Positions 35,701 through 50,700 are shown, numbered from the stretch's first letter. The stretch is 64,000 bases of DNA from Heligmosomoides polygyrus polygyrus (GCA_947396885.1 OX377202.1:63522643-63586642), one strand, 5' to 3'. Translations and numbers: made by a program. Notes: a model not told the origin generated them from the sequence alone.

Positions 35701-38700
35701 AGACGGCTTTAGCGGTTTGAAGCGAATGTGAACCTGCCAACATTCCTCGAATGTGGGTAGATAGATCGGGCTCTTGCCATGAACACACGTATGGTTCTGC
35801 AGCTACCTAAGCAGCTCGTGGTAACTTGTACGCAGGCAAAACGAACCACGTCTCCGTTGCTCAATGCGCCAAGAGGCACTTAAATTTCTTCTCAACATGA
35901 TCACCTGCTGAAGCTTCAAAGAGGCGGATATCGCCGTTTAACTAACAATTGAAGGATGCCATGATACAGGTCGCAGAGGAGCTTTGAGATGAGATAAGAT
36001 CACGGGATGCAGCTTCGAGCGATGATTCTAATTGTGCCATGTCTGCCCACTGCTGCCGACAGTAGTGGCTCAGTGGATAGCATAGCAATGTAGTGGGTTT
36101 GTTCGGCTCTACGGGGACGTGCTCTTCATTGAAAAGGTCCGAAGCAACAAATCGTTTACTTGAGGTGGATAGATACGATATTCTTTTTTGAAATCACGGC
36201 CGATTACGATAGGTGACGGCAGTTGTGTGAGAAAGGGTGGTAAGGTCAGTACAACCAAGTTCGCCCAAATGGCTGCCAGATGACTTTTTGGGGTGCTGAT
36301 CAGATTAATGACATTCGCTTTCAAGACGCTGTCTGACTACGACACGTTACGGTATGAATGGGGATAAGGATGGTAGGGATCACCGATTTCGCACAAAAGT
36401 GCGTCGAATGTTTACCTGACATAAGAATTAGATCTGTTCTGTGAACATGCCCAGACTTTACAGGGGAGACCGCCGGAGTGGCTTACATGAACATCGTTCT
36501 TGTGTACTAGTAGCTGCCGTACTTCACCACAATACCCAAAACTGACATCATATTCTTGGTCGCAGTCTTAAGTATCCGCTTGGGTGAAGTTCTATGCTGG
36601 GGATGACGATCGAGGGCCCGATGACCCTTATACACTCATACACACCGTAAAGTACTATAATTGGCCCAAGTTCTGATAACAAATATCATACTGATGATCA
36701 CCATCTCAAATAACCTCTCTCGGGGAAATTTCGGCAAAAATGTTCGCTGACATCAGAATTATGGAAGTGAAAATAATGCTAACGACTCTGGTCTTCTTCC
36801 TGGCGAAACTTGTTGTTGGAGTTTAGCATAGGGATTCTCGAATAATCGTGGCGGGTCTTTTTTGCGTGGTGCGAGGAAGGAATCTTACCAAGGAGTCGAA
36901 TCACAAACTGAATGGTCCGATACTCCGCTACTCGATGTCCGTTGCAGATAGGGAACACAGACTTGAAAGCATTGAAGCTGCATCTCGCATTCTTCTCCAA
37001 GTGCTTCTGCGACCTGATATCGTTCCCTTGTAAGATTAAAGTTTGACGTCGCCTGTTTGACAAACTGCAGTACTTGCTGTATAGGTTCAGCTGACTGGTG
37101 GTCGTTTCTTGACAACCAGCGAACTCATTCAGAAACCCTCTTTCGAGCTATTGATGGTGTACTTATGCCTGCTCTCTTACACCGCGGTCATAAAATGTCT
37201 CAATTAAGGAACCGCTGAGAGAATGCGTGCCAATTTTCCAGAGTACGTTTAACGTGGATTCGTTAAGTTTTGACTGAAGCAGATGACTTCAGTCGAACAT
37301 GAAGCGAATAACCATCACTCTTGGATTAGGAAGATGCCTCACTCCCGCAGAACCTCGCACTCGCCACAATCATAGCAGTTCTATCACGTTGTCTGGGAGG
37401 CTCTGTCGGTTTGGGATGCATTGTACATTTCGCTTCTGTGGGATATCGTGGAGAAGCAATGTGTGGTAACCTCGTACGTGCACACCTGCGCATGGATGTA
37501 AGTCGGCATGTTATCCACCTCAAGGCAGCGCCGTCGGAGGTGCTGCCGCGTGCTCCCACAAGCGAGGTTCATGGCTCGTGTCCAGCCGACCGCTGTCCCG
37601 TCGTCTGCCCAGGTGTTTTATCCTGCCGGGGTGTGAGATCTGTCTGCGAAGGAGAAAACACTGATTTGTTCACACCGCAACTCAATGTATTGGCCCTCGC
37701 GAAGCGTACCTCCTCGCAGGGATTGAATAATGCTGGCCTCTATCCTTGTCCTTGTCCATCTCCAAATTATCGCGTCATTTTTCTGAAGCATGAGTACATC
37801 GGCTCTTTGACTTGGAAATTCTTGGTTTGAACATTGAAGAAGGTCAACAGAGGAAGCTGCAAGTGAAGTAACCGTAAAAGAGGAGATATGTAGCACGCCG
37901 AAGACGGTTCTTATTTGAATGCTTCTTCATTTTGTGGTGACGAAAAAATTGGAGCACAGGCAAAGCGGTCCTTCAAACCCACACCGCTTAAACAAAGCTA
38001 ATGACTAGTCTCCAGGTTTTTGAAATGTTATATGCCAAGAACCTCCCGCTAGCGCTCATCAACACCCTGGCGCGGCTATTCTCGCGCTACCTGTCGGTTC
38101 CATCTCAGTGGAAGACCAGCAAGACCGTCTTGCTGTACAAGAAGGGAGACGTGCACGACATTGGCAACTATCGCCCGATCTGCCTGCTGTCCACAGTCTA
38201 CAAGCTGTTCACTCGAGTCATCCTGAACAGGATCAGCAGAACGCTGAACGAAGGGCAGCCATGTAAACAAGCAGGATTTCGGAGAGGATTCAGCACGATC
38301 GACCACATACACACCAGCGTGGAGCTCATCGAAGTGTCGCGGGAGTACAAGCTGCCGCTGTGCCTTACGTTCATCGACCTGAAGAAGGCATTTGATTCTG
38401 TCGAAACTGAAGCGGTCATCGACGCCCTGCTCACTCAGGGTGTTCCTACTCAGAGACATCAGAGTCCTTCGAGAACTGTACAGTGGATTCACGACCAAGA
38501 TCTCACCATTCTACAACGACGTCCTCATCGACGTAAAAAGAGGGGCTCGGCAGGGGGATACCATATCCCCGAAGCTCTTCAGCGCCACCCTCGAAAAGGT
38601 CATGCGCGAACTAGAATGGGAAGACATGGACATGAAGGTCGACGGCCGGCAACTACATCATCTTCACTTCGGTGACGACATCGTGCTCATAACACCGAGC

Positions 38701-41700
38701 ATCAGTCAGGCGGAACGAATGCTGGCCGACTTCGATCGTGTATGTGGAAGCGTTGGACTGCAGCTGAATCTTACGAAGACGATGTTCATGAAGAACCAAC
38801 AAGTTTCTTATGCCCCATTTTCGCTCATCGGAACGAACATCTCCGAGTGCTCCAGCTACGTCTATCTGGGTCGCGAAGTCAATATGGCCAACGACCTAGC
38901 GCCAGAGCTGAGCAGGAGGAAACGAGCGGCTTGGGGAGCTTTCAAGAGCGTCGAAGAAGTCGCGAAGAAGACGAAGAACGTCGGACTCCGTGCCCTCCTA
39001 TTCGACTCCACTGTTCTTCCTGCCCTGACATACGCCTCAGAGACCTGGGCTATACGAAAGCAGGATGAACACGCGATCAGCGTCGCGCAGCGTGGAATCG
39101 AGAGGACGATGCTCGGAGTGACACGACTCACACAAGTGAGAGAAGGCCTCCGGAGTTCCGAGTTTCGCCGACGTTCGAAGATCAGAGACGCTGTCGCGTG
39201 GGCCAGGTTGTCGAAAATTAGGTGAGCCGGCCACGTAATGCGCTTCGCAGACACCCGCTGGACGAGAGCCGTCATCGACTGGATTCCGCGGGATGTCAAG
39301 AGAACACCAGGACGCCCACCAACGCGTTGGTCGGACTTCTTCGTGAAAGCCCTGAACGACCGATATGACACTCTTCGTGTCCCTCGAGCGAAGAGGATCC
39401 ATTGGAGCACTCTGGCACGCGACAGGGACGAATGGAGACGCTGCTGGCACCCGCTCGAGCAAGTCGATGATCAACGAGACGACAGGTGATACAGGTGATT
39501 TGCCAACTGATATTTTTCATGGTAGACCGTCGCGCTTTTCTAACTTCTTTCACATCATTCATGCAAAACATGCAACTGCTCTGCCTACGGTAGCGGTGTG
39601 GAAATGGTGTTCCTCTAGCTGGCTTCTCCACAGACGGCCGTTTCTCGTTCTCACCTGCTTTCTCTAGATAAAGCCAACCTCTTCCATGTTCTCTTCGATG
39701 GTGCTCACTGATCTTCATCACGATCATAGCTCACCAAAGATCCGGCGCGTATGAGCTGTAAAGGCGCAATCTTTACGTTTATGAGAGGACGTGCGTATGT
39801 GTTCATTCGTAGAAATGCAGTTTCTGACGAATAACAGGCACCAGGACAAATAAAAAGTTCCGATTAGTTTCCACTCGGGGTGAACTTTTGAGACTTTTTT
39901 GACGTCTGCTTTATTCCAGAGGCATCTCATACACTACTATGCACTGAGGACAAAAGCCTAGCGATTTGTGCTTTTTTAATTAGTTTGACCGCCATTAAGG
40001 TTCTAATTGTTGACTAGGTCAGAAGGAAAAAACTTACTCTCCTACTCGTCTACTCAACAAATTAGAGCAGTTGAGCAAAGTTGTGATACCTTGTCGAGGT
40101 ACTCGACTGCTCGTTTTCACACTTCATTTCCGCAAGCTACTGGTCTCTCCCTTCCTTTCAGAACTCTTCCAAACTTACATAGCCGTAATAGCGTGATTTT
40201 GAGTCCACCGTCCATGAATAGAATCCACCAGAATTTTATGGCAGCAGAATAGACATATAGATAAGGCTCACACTGGCAGAGATATGGATGTTAAATAGAA
40301 CAAATGTAATTTTCGGTGAGAAGGTGTTCTTATGTTCTCTTTCCTATTTTGCGCTGAATATGCGCTGCAAAGTCCGACAGGACTCTCGCTACAGCCTACC
40401 AGTGATGCAGCCTCGTTCAAGTGCGTTTGAATTTCATCACTCCGCCCACGCGTTGCCTAAGCATGGTCTCCGCCGTCTCGAATATTTCTGATGAGAACTC
40501 CAACAAAATGACGCATCTCAAGCGGTCTCCAGCTGTTCGCCTTAACGTCGCCTGTGGTGGGAGATCTGTTCCTGGCACAGCTCGCTTGGGATGAGAAACC
40601 TGTGGGAGAGTGCGCCCTGGTTGACCGATTTCGACTGCCTTCTTCATTTACGCGCTAGAATCTTCCTTGAGCAATGAAAACTCCAGTCGAATCAGGTGAC
40701 GTCAGATCCGAGCATTGCAGATGAGATTCTCCAAGACCACGCTTCATTGGCTTTTTTGTGCTTCTATGTAGTATCCCTTTTAGCTTTCCTCTATTTAGCT
40801 GTTAGTCATTTATTCATGATGAGGGTGAACGCAGTAGTCCACGCAGTAGTCCGGCGACATCCAAAAGTGTAGGTCGAAAGTTTCTATACATCTATGAGAA
40901 CTACTGTCTGTTGATTTTTTAAGTGATTTGGCATGTATATGTAGCTCGAGCTGTGCAGTCGTCGATGATACTTTATAGCTTTTTTCAGGAATATTCCGCC
41001 CGACATGGTCGATGTGGAGCTTATTCAGCTCTGCGTGCCTTACGGTCCGCTTTCCAATTACATGATGCTCAAAGGAAAAAGTCAGGTGGGATCTTTTAAC
41101 TGGGAAGACAAAACCAAGCAGGGGAGCCCAGATACTTTTTGTTTAACAGCAAAGCCGAACGGTTTTTGAGAGCTACATGGCACCTGTCATCGGAAAGCAT
41201 AAAACACCGAAGGGGCTTATTGTTCCAGCCGAATTAATCACCACGAGCAAGCGCGCAGCCGCTGAATGCGATAATGTAATCGAGCCCGACCATATGGTCT
41301 GTGATGCAATTTCTTCCACCAAACGATATGATTAGCGTGGCTCCCGGGTGGTTCTGTGAAACATTAGTGCTCACTTACTAATTGCTTTTTATGCCAACGC
41401 AATTCTAAAAGAATAATTTTGTTGGATTGAACCGAAACTTTCCGCTGTTTTAATGCTTCGAACAATCCCCTTTTCTTTATTTTATTGCAAGGATTGGCAG
41501 GAATTTTTGGTACAAGAGAGACAGGTAGAAGCGTAGTCCAATTGATTTCCCGTAATTTAACCCAGGTGTAGTCAGATCCGAAAGCACACAGCTGAGCAAC
41601 CTCTCCTATCAACAGAAAGGAAGGAGTTCACGTACTCTGTACTCCTTAATCTGGCGCCTGGAGTTAGCATTTCACTGGGCATTTATTCTTCACGGTAGCT

Positions 41701-44700
41701 CTGTTGGAGGAGGCGCCGGCAGTTGGATACACCCCGAATCGCAGTATATTTATAAACTAAATGAATAAACAAATAAATACTTCACGATCGACTGTCGTTA
41801 AATCGTGGAATGGCGCTGATCTCAATAGGAATGTTCGAGCTGTGCGTCAGCCGAATGCAAGGTGGAGAGCACTGTTGCCTCCACAGCTCGAATGTTCCTA
41901 CTGTTATCGCCTCGAACCGATTCTTGATTTGGCTCTGGCCCAGATCAACGAAGCCCTGCTCCTCCGAGCTCGATGGATTGGTGGCGGACGTGTGGGAAGG
42001 ATAAAACACGAACGCACTTATCCGCCGGTTGTCCACCGCAACTCGCGTTGGCCCACACGTATCCCACAAAGGGTTGATCAGCGCTGTACTTTACGTTTCT
42101 CATTACTTACACTCAGCGGCCAGCAGCACACTGGCTGTGAAATATTCAGACAGAATTAAATCCTGTGATGGTGACAGAGGAATTTTCATCTATGTGGAAT
42201 ATGGCTTTCGATCTCGAATCGATCTAATTTGTAAGAAAAAGGGAATATGAAGTCAGTTGCGAATAACCGCTCTAGTCATCCTGTGAACTGTAGGACGGTC
42301 GACCTCCAGCAGAAGCAACATCTCGTTAGGATCCCAGTGTGAACGTTGAGAAATGTGAACTAGGTATTCAGGCGTTCGTTGAATACGAGGACGAGCATAG
42401 TGCTGTTGGATTCGTCACCTCTATGAATGCAGTGCCGATTCAGGTGAGTAACTCAAAGAGTGGACTGCGGAGAGTGGTAAACTCATCGAAAGGTACTAGT
42501 CGACTAAAACACGAGAACTGCTGCCAAATGGCTTTCCTTTTCCCCATCCTTCAAGAAAAGCCCTCTACATCATCTTCTAAAAATCATGTTATCCTGATGA
42601 AGTTTCTACTGCGCCCTTTCTGAATCTTACTGTACAAAATCGCGCTTGCATCTGCTGCCGCTGGAGCGTTGCGGTCAACGGCCCCTTCAAAAAACTGATC
42701 GACCTTCAATAGTTTCGATGCACTGCTGCCTTCACCAACCGTGAAGCTACATAGCAGACAGCCGTGAGACATTCAGCTTCTCCGGGATGGCGGTGCAGTA
42801 GTCCTGGTGTAGAAATAGTGGGTAGCGGCCTACTTTCAACAAGAAGAATGTATTTACTTGAGAAAAATCGAAATCGGTTGTATCATTTTTGTTGTTGAGT
42901 CCAACGCTCTATTGTTTCTTAACATCAACCTTCAGTTTCTGAATGAGTTCGACTGTCTCGTCCCACCATTATTATGGCCTCTGTGTCCGAAATCTGGCCA
43001 TCTGACTTGAAAAAGCGCCGTGCAGACCCTCACTGATGACGACCGCATGTCGCTAAAGTTGGTGTGGTTCTTCTCAATGTCAAACAGCCTTTTAATGTTT
43101 TGGGGCTTTGAAGGGACGCCTTGACAGACGTGGAGGGCCTGCATCAGGTTGACATTGATTCCTGGACCAATGGCTGTGTCAGCCAGGGGTTCCCTCTTGA
43201 TCTCTTGCGTGATATGTATGTGGTCCGTAGGGGTGCCTAGTGAGAAGCCTCTTACTAACGAACAACCAGTGACCTTCCGCAGATACTCAAAGGTCAGTAG
43301 TAAGCGAACAGTCCAAAAAAGGCGAAGTCTATCCTTGAAGCTGTCCACTATCTCCTTATTCGGACGCTTGTTCTTGAGCGAGCCGCTTAGGGTGGCCTTC
43401 TCGTGATCCCATTTTAAGTTCCTCGACGAGTTTGAGGTGGTGATCAGGTTCGGATAGAGGGTTGCAGACAATTGTTTCACGAAAAGTATGGACTTCACGA
43501 GAAGCTATAAGTGCAGAATAGAAGCGTCGTCAAGAAGGACTTGGGACCAGCGATCAGCGAATAATGAAATTTTGAAACCCGGATATAAGATAACGGATAG
43601 TTTTGCCCGAAAACGGCCGGACAACGGAAAACGTATAACGAACTAACAACAAAAATTAAAATTCGTTTTAAATTGCTCTTACTTCAACCGCAGACCAGGA
43701 GTTGAAGCGCTGTTAGTTTATAAGCCATTCCTAGAAATTTGAATAATGTTTCTTTAAACGTAATTCAGTCGATACATTAACTACGCTCTATGGGATTTTC
43801 TTCCCATCAGAAGGAAGACAAACGAACAGCAACATACCCGCCTGTTTCCACAGGGTTGTCAATATTGCTTTACTGATCAGCCGCCTGATTCGTTTTTCCA
43901 ATTCAGGCTGCTGAAAAATAGATTAGTCCTTGGAAGAGCATATCCTCCGATGTCTCTTGACTTTTCCATGCTATGAAGAGGGCGGAAAACGTCTTGCCGG
44001 ATAAAGGCCACATGACAGTTTTAATTTGCACCATGACGAGAACCGTTATTGTTGTTGCTGCTCGATAGCATTCCAGGTGCTTGAACATGGAATTTTCTGG
44101 GATGGATACAATACTAACCTCCCATGGGGTAGTAACTGCAAGCAATTGTGCAGGCCAAACACCATTCAAGGACTCATGACATCCAAAACTGCAGGAATAT
44201 CCCGTATTCCTATAAGGGAGTGGTTCCCTATATATAATAGTATAGAAGTTCCACTGGAAGACTCACGAACTAGAACGAATCTGCAAGTCTTGCAGCACCC
44301 GCTATGATGCGTTTATCTGGTAGCTTGCTGCACCGCTAAAATTTTGAATGGAGAAGTCGCTCTCTCTATTTATCTCTTCTTCTTCTTCTTCTTCTTCTTC
44401 TTCTTCTTCTTCTTCTACTTCTTCTTCTTCTTCTTCTTCTTCAGCGTTTGTCCCGCTTCGTAGCTCCGCTACTCTGGTGTCATGACGCCACCTTTCCCGA
44501 CCCAGCCTAGATCAGGGTGGACACCAGCAACCTTCAACTCCATATGTAACGTATCAGACCAGTGCTGCTTCGGGCGCCCTTTAGGTCGCTTTCCTATTAC
44601 CTCGAACTTAAGGTCTATCTTGCGGACGCTGTCTTCCTTTCCACGCAGAACGTGGCCGTACCATTGCACATCTACATGGTCCACCCATCACCACGTTCAA

Positions 44701-47700
44701 ACCTAGGAGACATCTAATTTGTTGTTCGTCATTCGGCCCAAAATCGCCGTAGTATAACGAACAACAGAACGGATAAGCCAGCCCCCCCCCCCCCCCTCCC
44801 CCTCCCCGAAAACCGGACAACGGATAGCGGATAACGTTAACCCGCTCATCCTTGCTTGGGACCGTTATTCTTGCTGCTTATGTTTGTCTACAATAGTGAC
44901 TTCGAAGAGAGGTCACCTCGCCTAAAACGAAAGCAGGTTTAATCGCGCTCAGTGAGCCCTGTCTAACACAAAGAGCTAGACATGCAGTTCGTTTCTCGAA
45001 TTTCTTCGATGGAGAATTACAGATTCGAGGAAGGACCATATTCGCACAATACAGCACCCATCAGGAGCTGAAGTTGGACAAGAATCGAACTACGCAGGAG
45101 CTGGGACCAGACGTGAGTTCCGTAGCGAATTTTCTCAAGTGAGTGTGACGACGGGTGTGACAGGGCGGGATGAAGTTGTTCGTCTGACAGGGCAACATTG
45201 CCACTAACAGGCAACATTGCCAACCGTTGATCAGTCGGAAATTTGGACTGTTGATGGAGGATCCATCGTTTCTCTCAGGAATCGGTATGACGTACCGTTT
45301 TCCGAATCTCCTTCCCTAAGCTTTTGCTTTTTTCCTTTTTCGTCACATTGAAACACTTGAAAGTGTGCATGAGCTCAAACATTGACTTCTCTGAAGACAC
45401 TTTCGAAGTTCCGGAAAAGGAACAGAGCGCTTTCAGGGAGCACAACTGCAAATGTATACGTCGAACAGATTTCTTGAATGCTAGATAACTTTGATGATTG
45501 AATGATGGTTCCTTTTGTGACTTTTTGGGCTCTCTTATGTTGTTCGAATTCATGGGCGTTTTTCCCTTAACATAATCAGTCCCCAAAGCGGCCTTTTTCG
45601 AAGCTTGTATTCCGATTGCTTCTTTATTTTAATGAGTCTGAAGTTCTTAATAGGTTGCTCGATAAACAGTGTTATTTTTCATATAGATGACGTGCACTGT
45701 GTACGTTTATGGAGTAGTGATTGCGTGTCTTACAATATTATATTCAGTTTTAAATGTTAGGCTTTGGACTTTTTTTCCAAAGATTGGGCATCATTAGTAA
45801 ACAGGTTGGCAAACAGTTGAGTTGAAAATGGACAATCAAACGAGGAGTGTCGGCGTATTTTATCGGTTTACTTCCGGTATGGTGAACGCGGCCTTACTGA
45901 ACACCAATGTCAGCGCTGTTTTGCTCGCTTTCGCTCTGAAAGTTTTAATGTGCAAGATGCGCCACGTACTGGTCGTACAGTCACTGCCGATGACGACAAA
46001 ATGAAGGCGTTAGTCGAAACCAACCGGAGTGCGACAACTCGAGCGATGACAGTGAGTCTTGACATATCGAAGTCAACCGGTCATTTGCACATGCAAGAGC
46101 TTGGTCTACTTTGAGCTACTCCCAAAAAGCCAAACCATCGAACTGAATGTGTGCCGCTGTCGACCATCGAAATTGAGCAAAGCAATCAAGAAAAACGCCC
46201 ATAAATGGTCAATAGCAAAGGCGTGATGTTCCACCATGATTGCGCCAGACCTCACACCTCTTTAGTAACCGTCAAAAATTAACAGAGCTCAACTGGGAAC
46301 TGGTGCCACATCCACCCTATAACCCTGACTTAGCACAACCAGATTACCATTTGTTTCATTCCCTTCAAAACCACTTGAATAGTGAAACTTCTAATTCCGT
46401 TCAAGCTTTCAAAAATGAGTTGCGCCAGTTCTTCGCTTCTATGTAGAAACGAATACTTCTTCGAACGCGGAGTTTGCCAACGTGTGGAGAGATGGCAAAA
46501 GTCATCTAATAAACCAGTCAATATATCATTGATTAATGCTTGTTATTAATAAATTAAATTCACTTTGAAATATATGAAGAAAAAACAACATTAATTATCG
46601 AACAACCCAATAGTTGCTTATTATATTTTGTTACGCTCTTAGTTCTAGTTGTTTGGAATCGGAGCCGCTCTATTGTTGGGCTTTATATGCAGATGTTCAC
46701 TCCTTTTTTTAGATCGAGCTGGAGACTGATTTTGAATTTTTTGATGTCCATAATGTTAACAAAATCACGCCAACTAACACGTGTACTTATCAGAGCGTAT
46801 TCGCCGAACTCCTGCTTGGATATCGAACCTCTCGAGCAGAGGGATGTCTATATCTGTACTTTAAATCCGATGAATATTTACATGAAATTTGGTGTAATTA
46901 CTCTTCTTTCTAGACTTGAAATGGTGTATTTTTCTATGTCGGTCGCTCGGTAATTTTTAAAGCGTATACTGAGTGCACGAGAGCTAAATACATGCGTGTG
47001 GTATACTAAAATCTGTTCTATTTCGTTGCATGTTATCTTCTCCATTAAGATACTGAGAGCCCGCGTAACCAACTTTTAGTTCGTCCGCTAGTCCATCTTT
47101 ACGTTTTTCAAGTTTTCACGAAAAAGGAGGAGGCAAAGGACCATATGAAAGATAATGGAAACTACAAATCTTTTGGAAACCTGCTCTAAAGGAGCGTAAA
47201 TGGTAACATTTATTATCCACATTGTGCTTCCAAAAGCTGACTTTACCTGTGCTATCCTTTCATTCTCTTTGTTTTCCTCAGCTGCGGCATATGACTGGGC
47301 CATACTCACCTCTGTTCGACGTGGTTCCTGGTCGGCATCAAGACCTAAAGGGAGTTCTGGGGCAACGAAGTCCCACACTCGCGTCTCCGGCACCAATCAC
47401 TCGCCACATACACATTTTAATAATTAATCACCTCGTATAGGGCTGGGAGCTGGCCTCGAGCTCAGCCGCTCTGTCCGTCTTCCAAACAGCCGCAGTCAGG
47501 GGAAGCGGCAGTGCTACCGTGCCTTCGGCCTCCAACTGCTCAAACAACGAGTGTCCGCTCCGTCCGGTCGCTCCACGGATGCACTTGCGTATTTTGCAGC
47601 TAATTTCCCGATGCAGCCTTCGCTTATTCTGCCGCATCGGCTCTCATCAACGCAAATTTCGACTGCCACAGCAGTGGCATCACTTGAGTGCTGTCCCATG

Positions 47701-50700
47701 CAATTGAAAATTGCCTCTCCACTGAGCCTTCCAACGGGGCCAGGCTCCGTTCCTCCTATTGAGACTTCGGCCAACTCTCCACCAGTCGGAAACGTTGCAT
47801 AAATCTCGCTTAAGTGGGGTGAATGTATATAGAGACGGACGCGGCGGCCGCACATTTGTTGGTGTGTGTTGCCTGAGGCGGGGCACATCTGGTTATAATC
47901 ACGTTATTCGTTCGGGGCCTCTCCTTTCGAATACAAACGGCGTCGTTTCAATTTACCATCAAGTGCTCGGCGACGATCGTATTCCCACCGACCGCCCATA
48001 CACAGACTGAATTCATGACCGCCTAGGGTCTACCCTCGCGCAGGGCAGATTCACATCTGGTCTATGTATCTGCTGGAACTTTGAGATGGGAGTCGTTTTG
48101 TCCTGGAGGTTAACCCTCTGCCCTAATAATAAGGTGTTGGACAAACTTTGCCAGTACGTTGATATGTCATGGGTGTGCATGACTTCGTTGTTGGATTTAC
48201 TGTAAAATACGTGGCAAGCTTACTGGTGACTAAATTAATGGCCGACGCCCTTCTTTCTGTTTCTTTTGTTTGAGTAAATCCTGCAGGCTTTCGTCTCCTC
48301 GGATCGTTTTCCAACTGTCGATCACGTCCCCCGTCGATGTGAGACTGCTTGAACTCGATGATGCGTCTCTTGCCACTGGATATCCCCCTTTATTGTGCAG
48401 AAACCTATATATCGACAAGATAAGAGACTTCAGCGTTAGCGCCTTTCCAGTTCAGCTATTCATTCCACATAGTTTTGGTGTAGAGTTTAATCAAGGAGTC
48501 GATAGCCCCGTCAGTGACCGCATTTGTCGTTGCTTCCCTCACTTGTCCATCATTGATGTAGCTGAGCTCAACGTAGACATTTCTTCTTTCGCACCAAACT
48601 AGCCAGACATTTTTGAGAGACACATATTAGCCCGAAGTTATTCGCCCCAACGGATATTCCGCCAGATGCTTCTTTGCCACCTTTGATTTGAGTACAGAAA
48701 GAGTCGCTTGAGGACTGTCACTACGGACGCTGCCTAGGGTGTCCAGGTTCCAGAAAGAAAGAAGCCGGAGTTCACCTAAAGATTCACCCCATGCCTTATC
48801 CCAGTTCAGCGAAAGCTGCATAGGAGCGACGGTGCCCTTGCCTGTCACCTACGGCAGCAATCTATTCGTCGCCTTCATTCCTTCTTGCCAGCCTGGATTC
48901 CTGTCTAATTACTAGCGTAAGCCGTCCGCTTGAATTGGGTGGGAGGACGAGTAGGACGACGTTTCATTACATTCTACTTCCCGAACTTGTCTAATAAACG
49001 CCGAGACGTCACCGCAGGCCTTCGACACGTCGTCGCCGTTCCTCCGTCCCACAGCGCTTCCCTTCGCTCACCACTCGGATAGCTGTGAGATGGTCTCTCC
49101 TTCCAGATTTCCAAATTATCAGACTAGATTTGTCCTTTCTGCTCTGTAGCTTGGATTTCGGGGGAAATGTAATCGAAAATGGGAAGCTACGTTTGGAAGA
49201 GATTGTCGAAGAATTAAACAGGTGCGGGGCACCCACTGCGAAAGACGCAAGATCTTGAAATGATAGGAAGCCCTGCACAGAATAGACAATCCTGCAGAGC
49301 AACAGGAACAAGCATAACCCAATTGATGTTCTCATAATTTAGCCCAAGGATTGTGGCCTCCGGAAGTTGCACCGTTGAGCAAAAAAAAACGAACGAGTTC
49401 GCTTATTCTTCACTGTCCAATCTAGCGACTGGATAGATACGGGTACCAACGGCAATCTCTGATTTCTTTATCGGAAAAACGACGAACATATTTTCGAAGC
49501 TGTTGTCATGCTTGTGTGCTTTCCAAAGCCGGACGCGCAATAAAAAAGGTTCTGCGAAATGTTGAGCACCAGTGCTTGTTTCGCCGAGCACCGTGATCCC
49601 CTAGCTTGCTTCCAATGGGATCACTTTTGGTACTTGGTCACGTATAAGGCATGTGCGTGGTAACGCCGCGCGAGCACGTGCCGGCTGTCACTTGTATTCT
49701 GGATCGATTTAGTGTTCAGGATTCATCCATGCTCATACTCGTCAAGCCTTCTATGCTTCTGTGGCTGGAGAACTGATCCATACTTGTCTGGAAAGGGTAG
49801 GATCCGGCAGGTCATCTCATGTCATCGTGTAGGAGAAATCATTTTTTATCGTTATTCGTCTGCTTGGCGCCTGACGATTTATTCTATGAAGCTTTATTGG
49901 AACCATAATATCGTCACAATGGAACTGTTGCAGTTGCCCAGGTACAACTTGCTCTCCTTCCAAAATTTCAAGTTACCTACACAGTGCCTCAGTGCTACAA
50001 CCTCGCTACTCGGAATTATTAGGTTGTTGCATAAGTTCTCGGACATTTGATCCCTACTGAATTGAAAGCGCATTTTCCCGCCAAATTTCTCACATGTATC
50101 AACGCGTAAATGATCGATCGATAGAGAAAGGAAAGGGCTACAAAACTGTTCCTAACATTTACTTCTGCGTTGTTAACGTCAGCTATTATGGCTAAGCATT
50201 CATCCCGACTGAGACGCATATTCGGCACGTCATGTTATTCCTGCATCGATCTGGCCTCAATGCCAACGAATCGCATCGTCGCCTGAAGGATGTTTACAAC
50301 GAGAGTGCTCCTGCTCGAAGTACTGTGCACCAGTGGTTCTAGAAGTTTGCAGTTGGTGCATTCTCCGTTGAAGATAATGAACGAGAAGGGCGCCCGATGA
50401 CACTGGATTTGGATGGCCTCCGAAGTAGGGTGGAAGCGGACCCATACCAAACCACTCGCGAACTATCAAGCACTCTTGGTGTTAGTCACTCAACAGTCGT
50501 TCGAGGATTGAAGTCGATTGGCAAGGTGCAAAAATTGGGTCGCTGGGTACCTCACGACTTGACACAACATGACATGGATCGCAGAGCCGATGTCGCTCTG
50601 TCTCTCCTTACCCTCAAACGTACCCACCTATGGCTGGACAACCTTGTCACCGGGGATGAGAAGTGGATACTCCACTCTAATTATCACCGGCGTGCACAGT

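Noticed and set aside
37495..37530. SRHVIHLK reading at 37501-37524 as an alternative PTB RRM1 start exon
   Set aside because: No GT donor follows, it has an extra residue relative to SRVVHIR, and the exon at 33100-33164 fits in sequence, phase and donor.
42932..43498. 188-codon minus-strand open frame, with a VGRDSR motif in another frame that recalled phosphohexomutases
   Set aside because: Starts at GTG after an in-frame TAG, no other mutase motifs in any frame, and length is within chance expectation.
47282..47802. Plus-strand gene starting MTGPYSPLF behind a TTTTCCTCAG acceptor
   Set aside because: No usable donor connects the first frame to the following open stretch, the other strand is equally open, and nothing is recognised.
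49009..49335. Secreted protein with signal peptide [15 protein letters not shown]
   Set aside because: The same bases belong to a repeated fragment read in a different frame, so the signal-like start is probably accidental.
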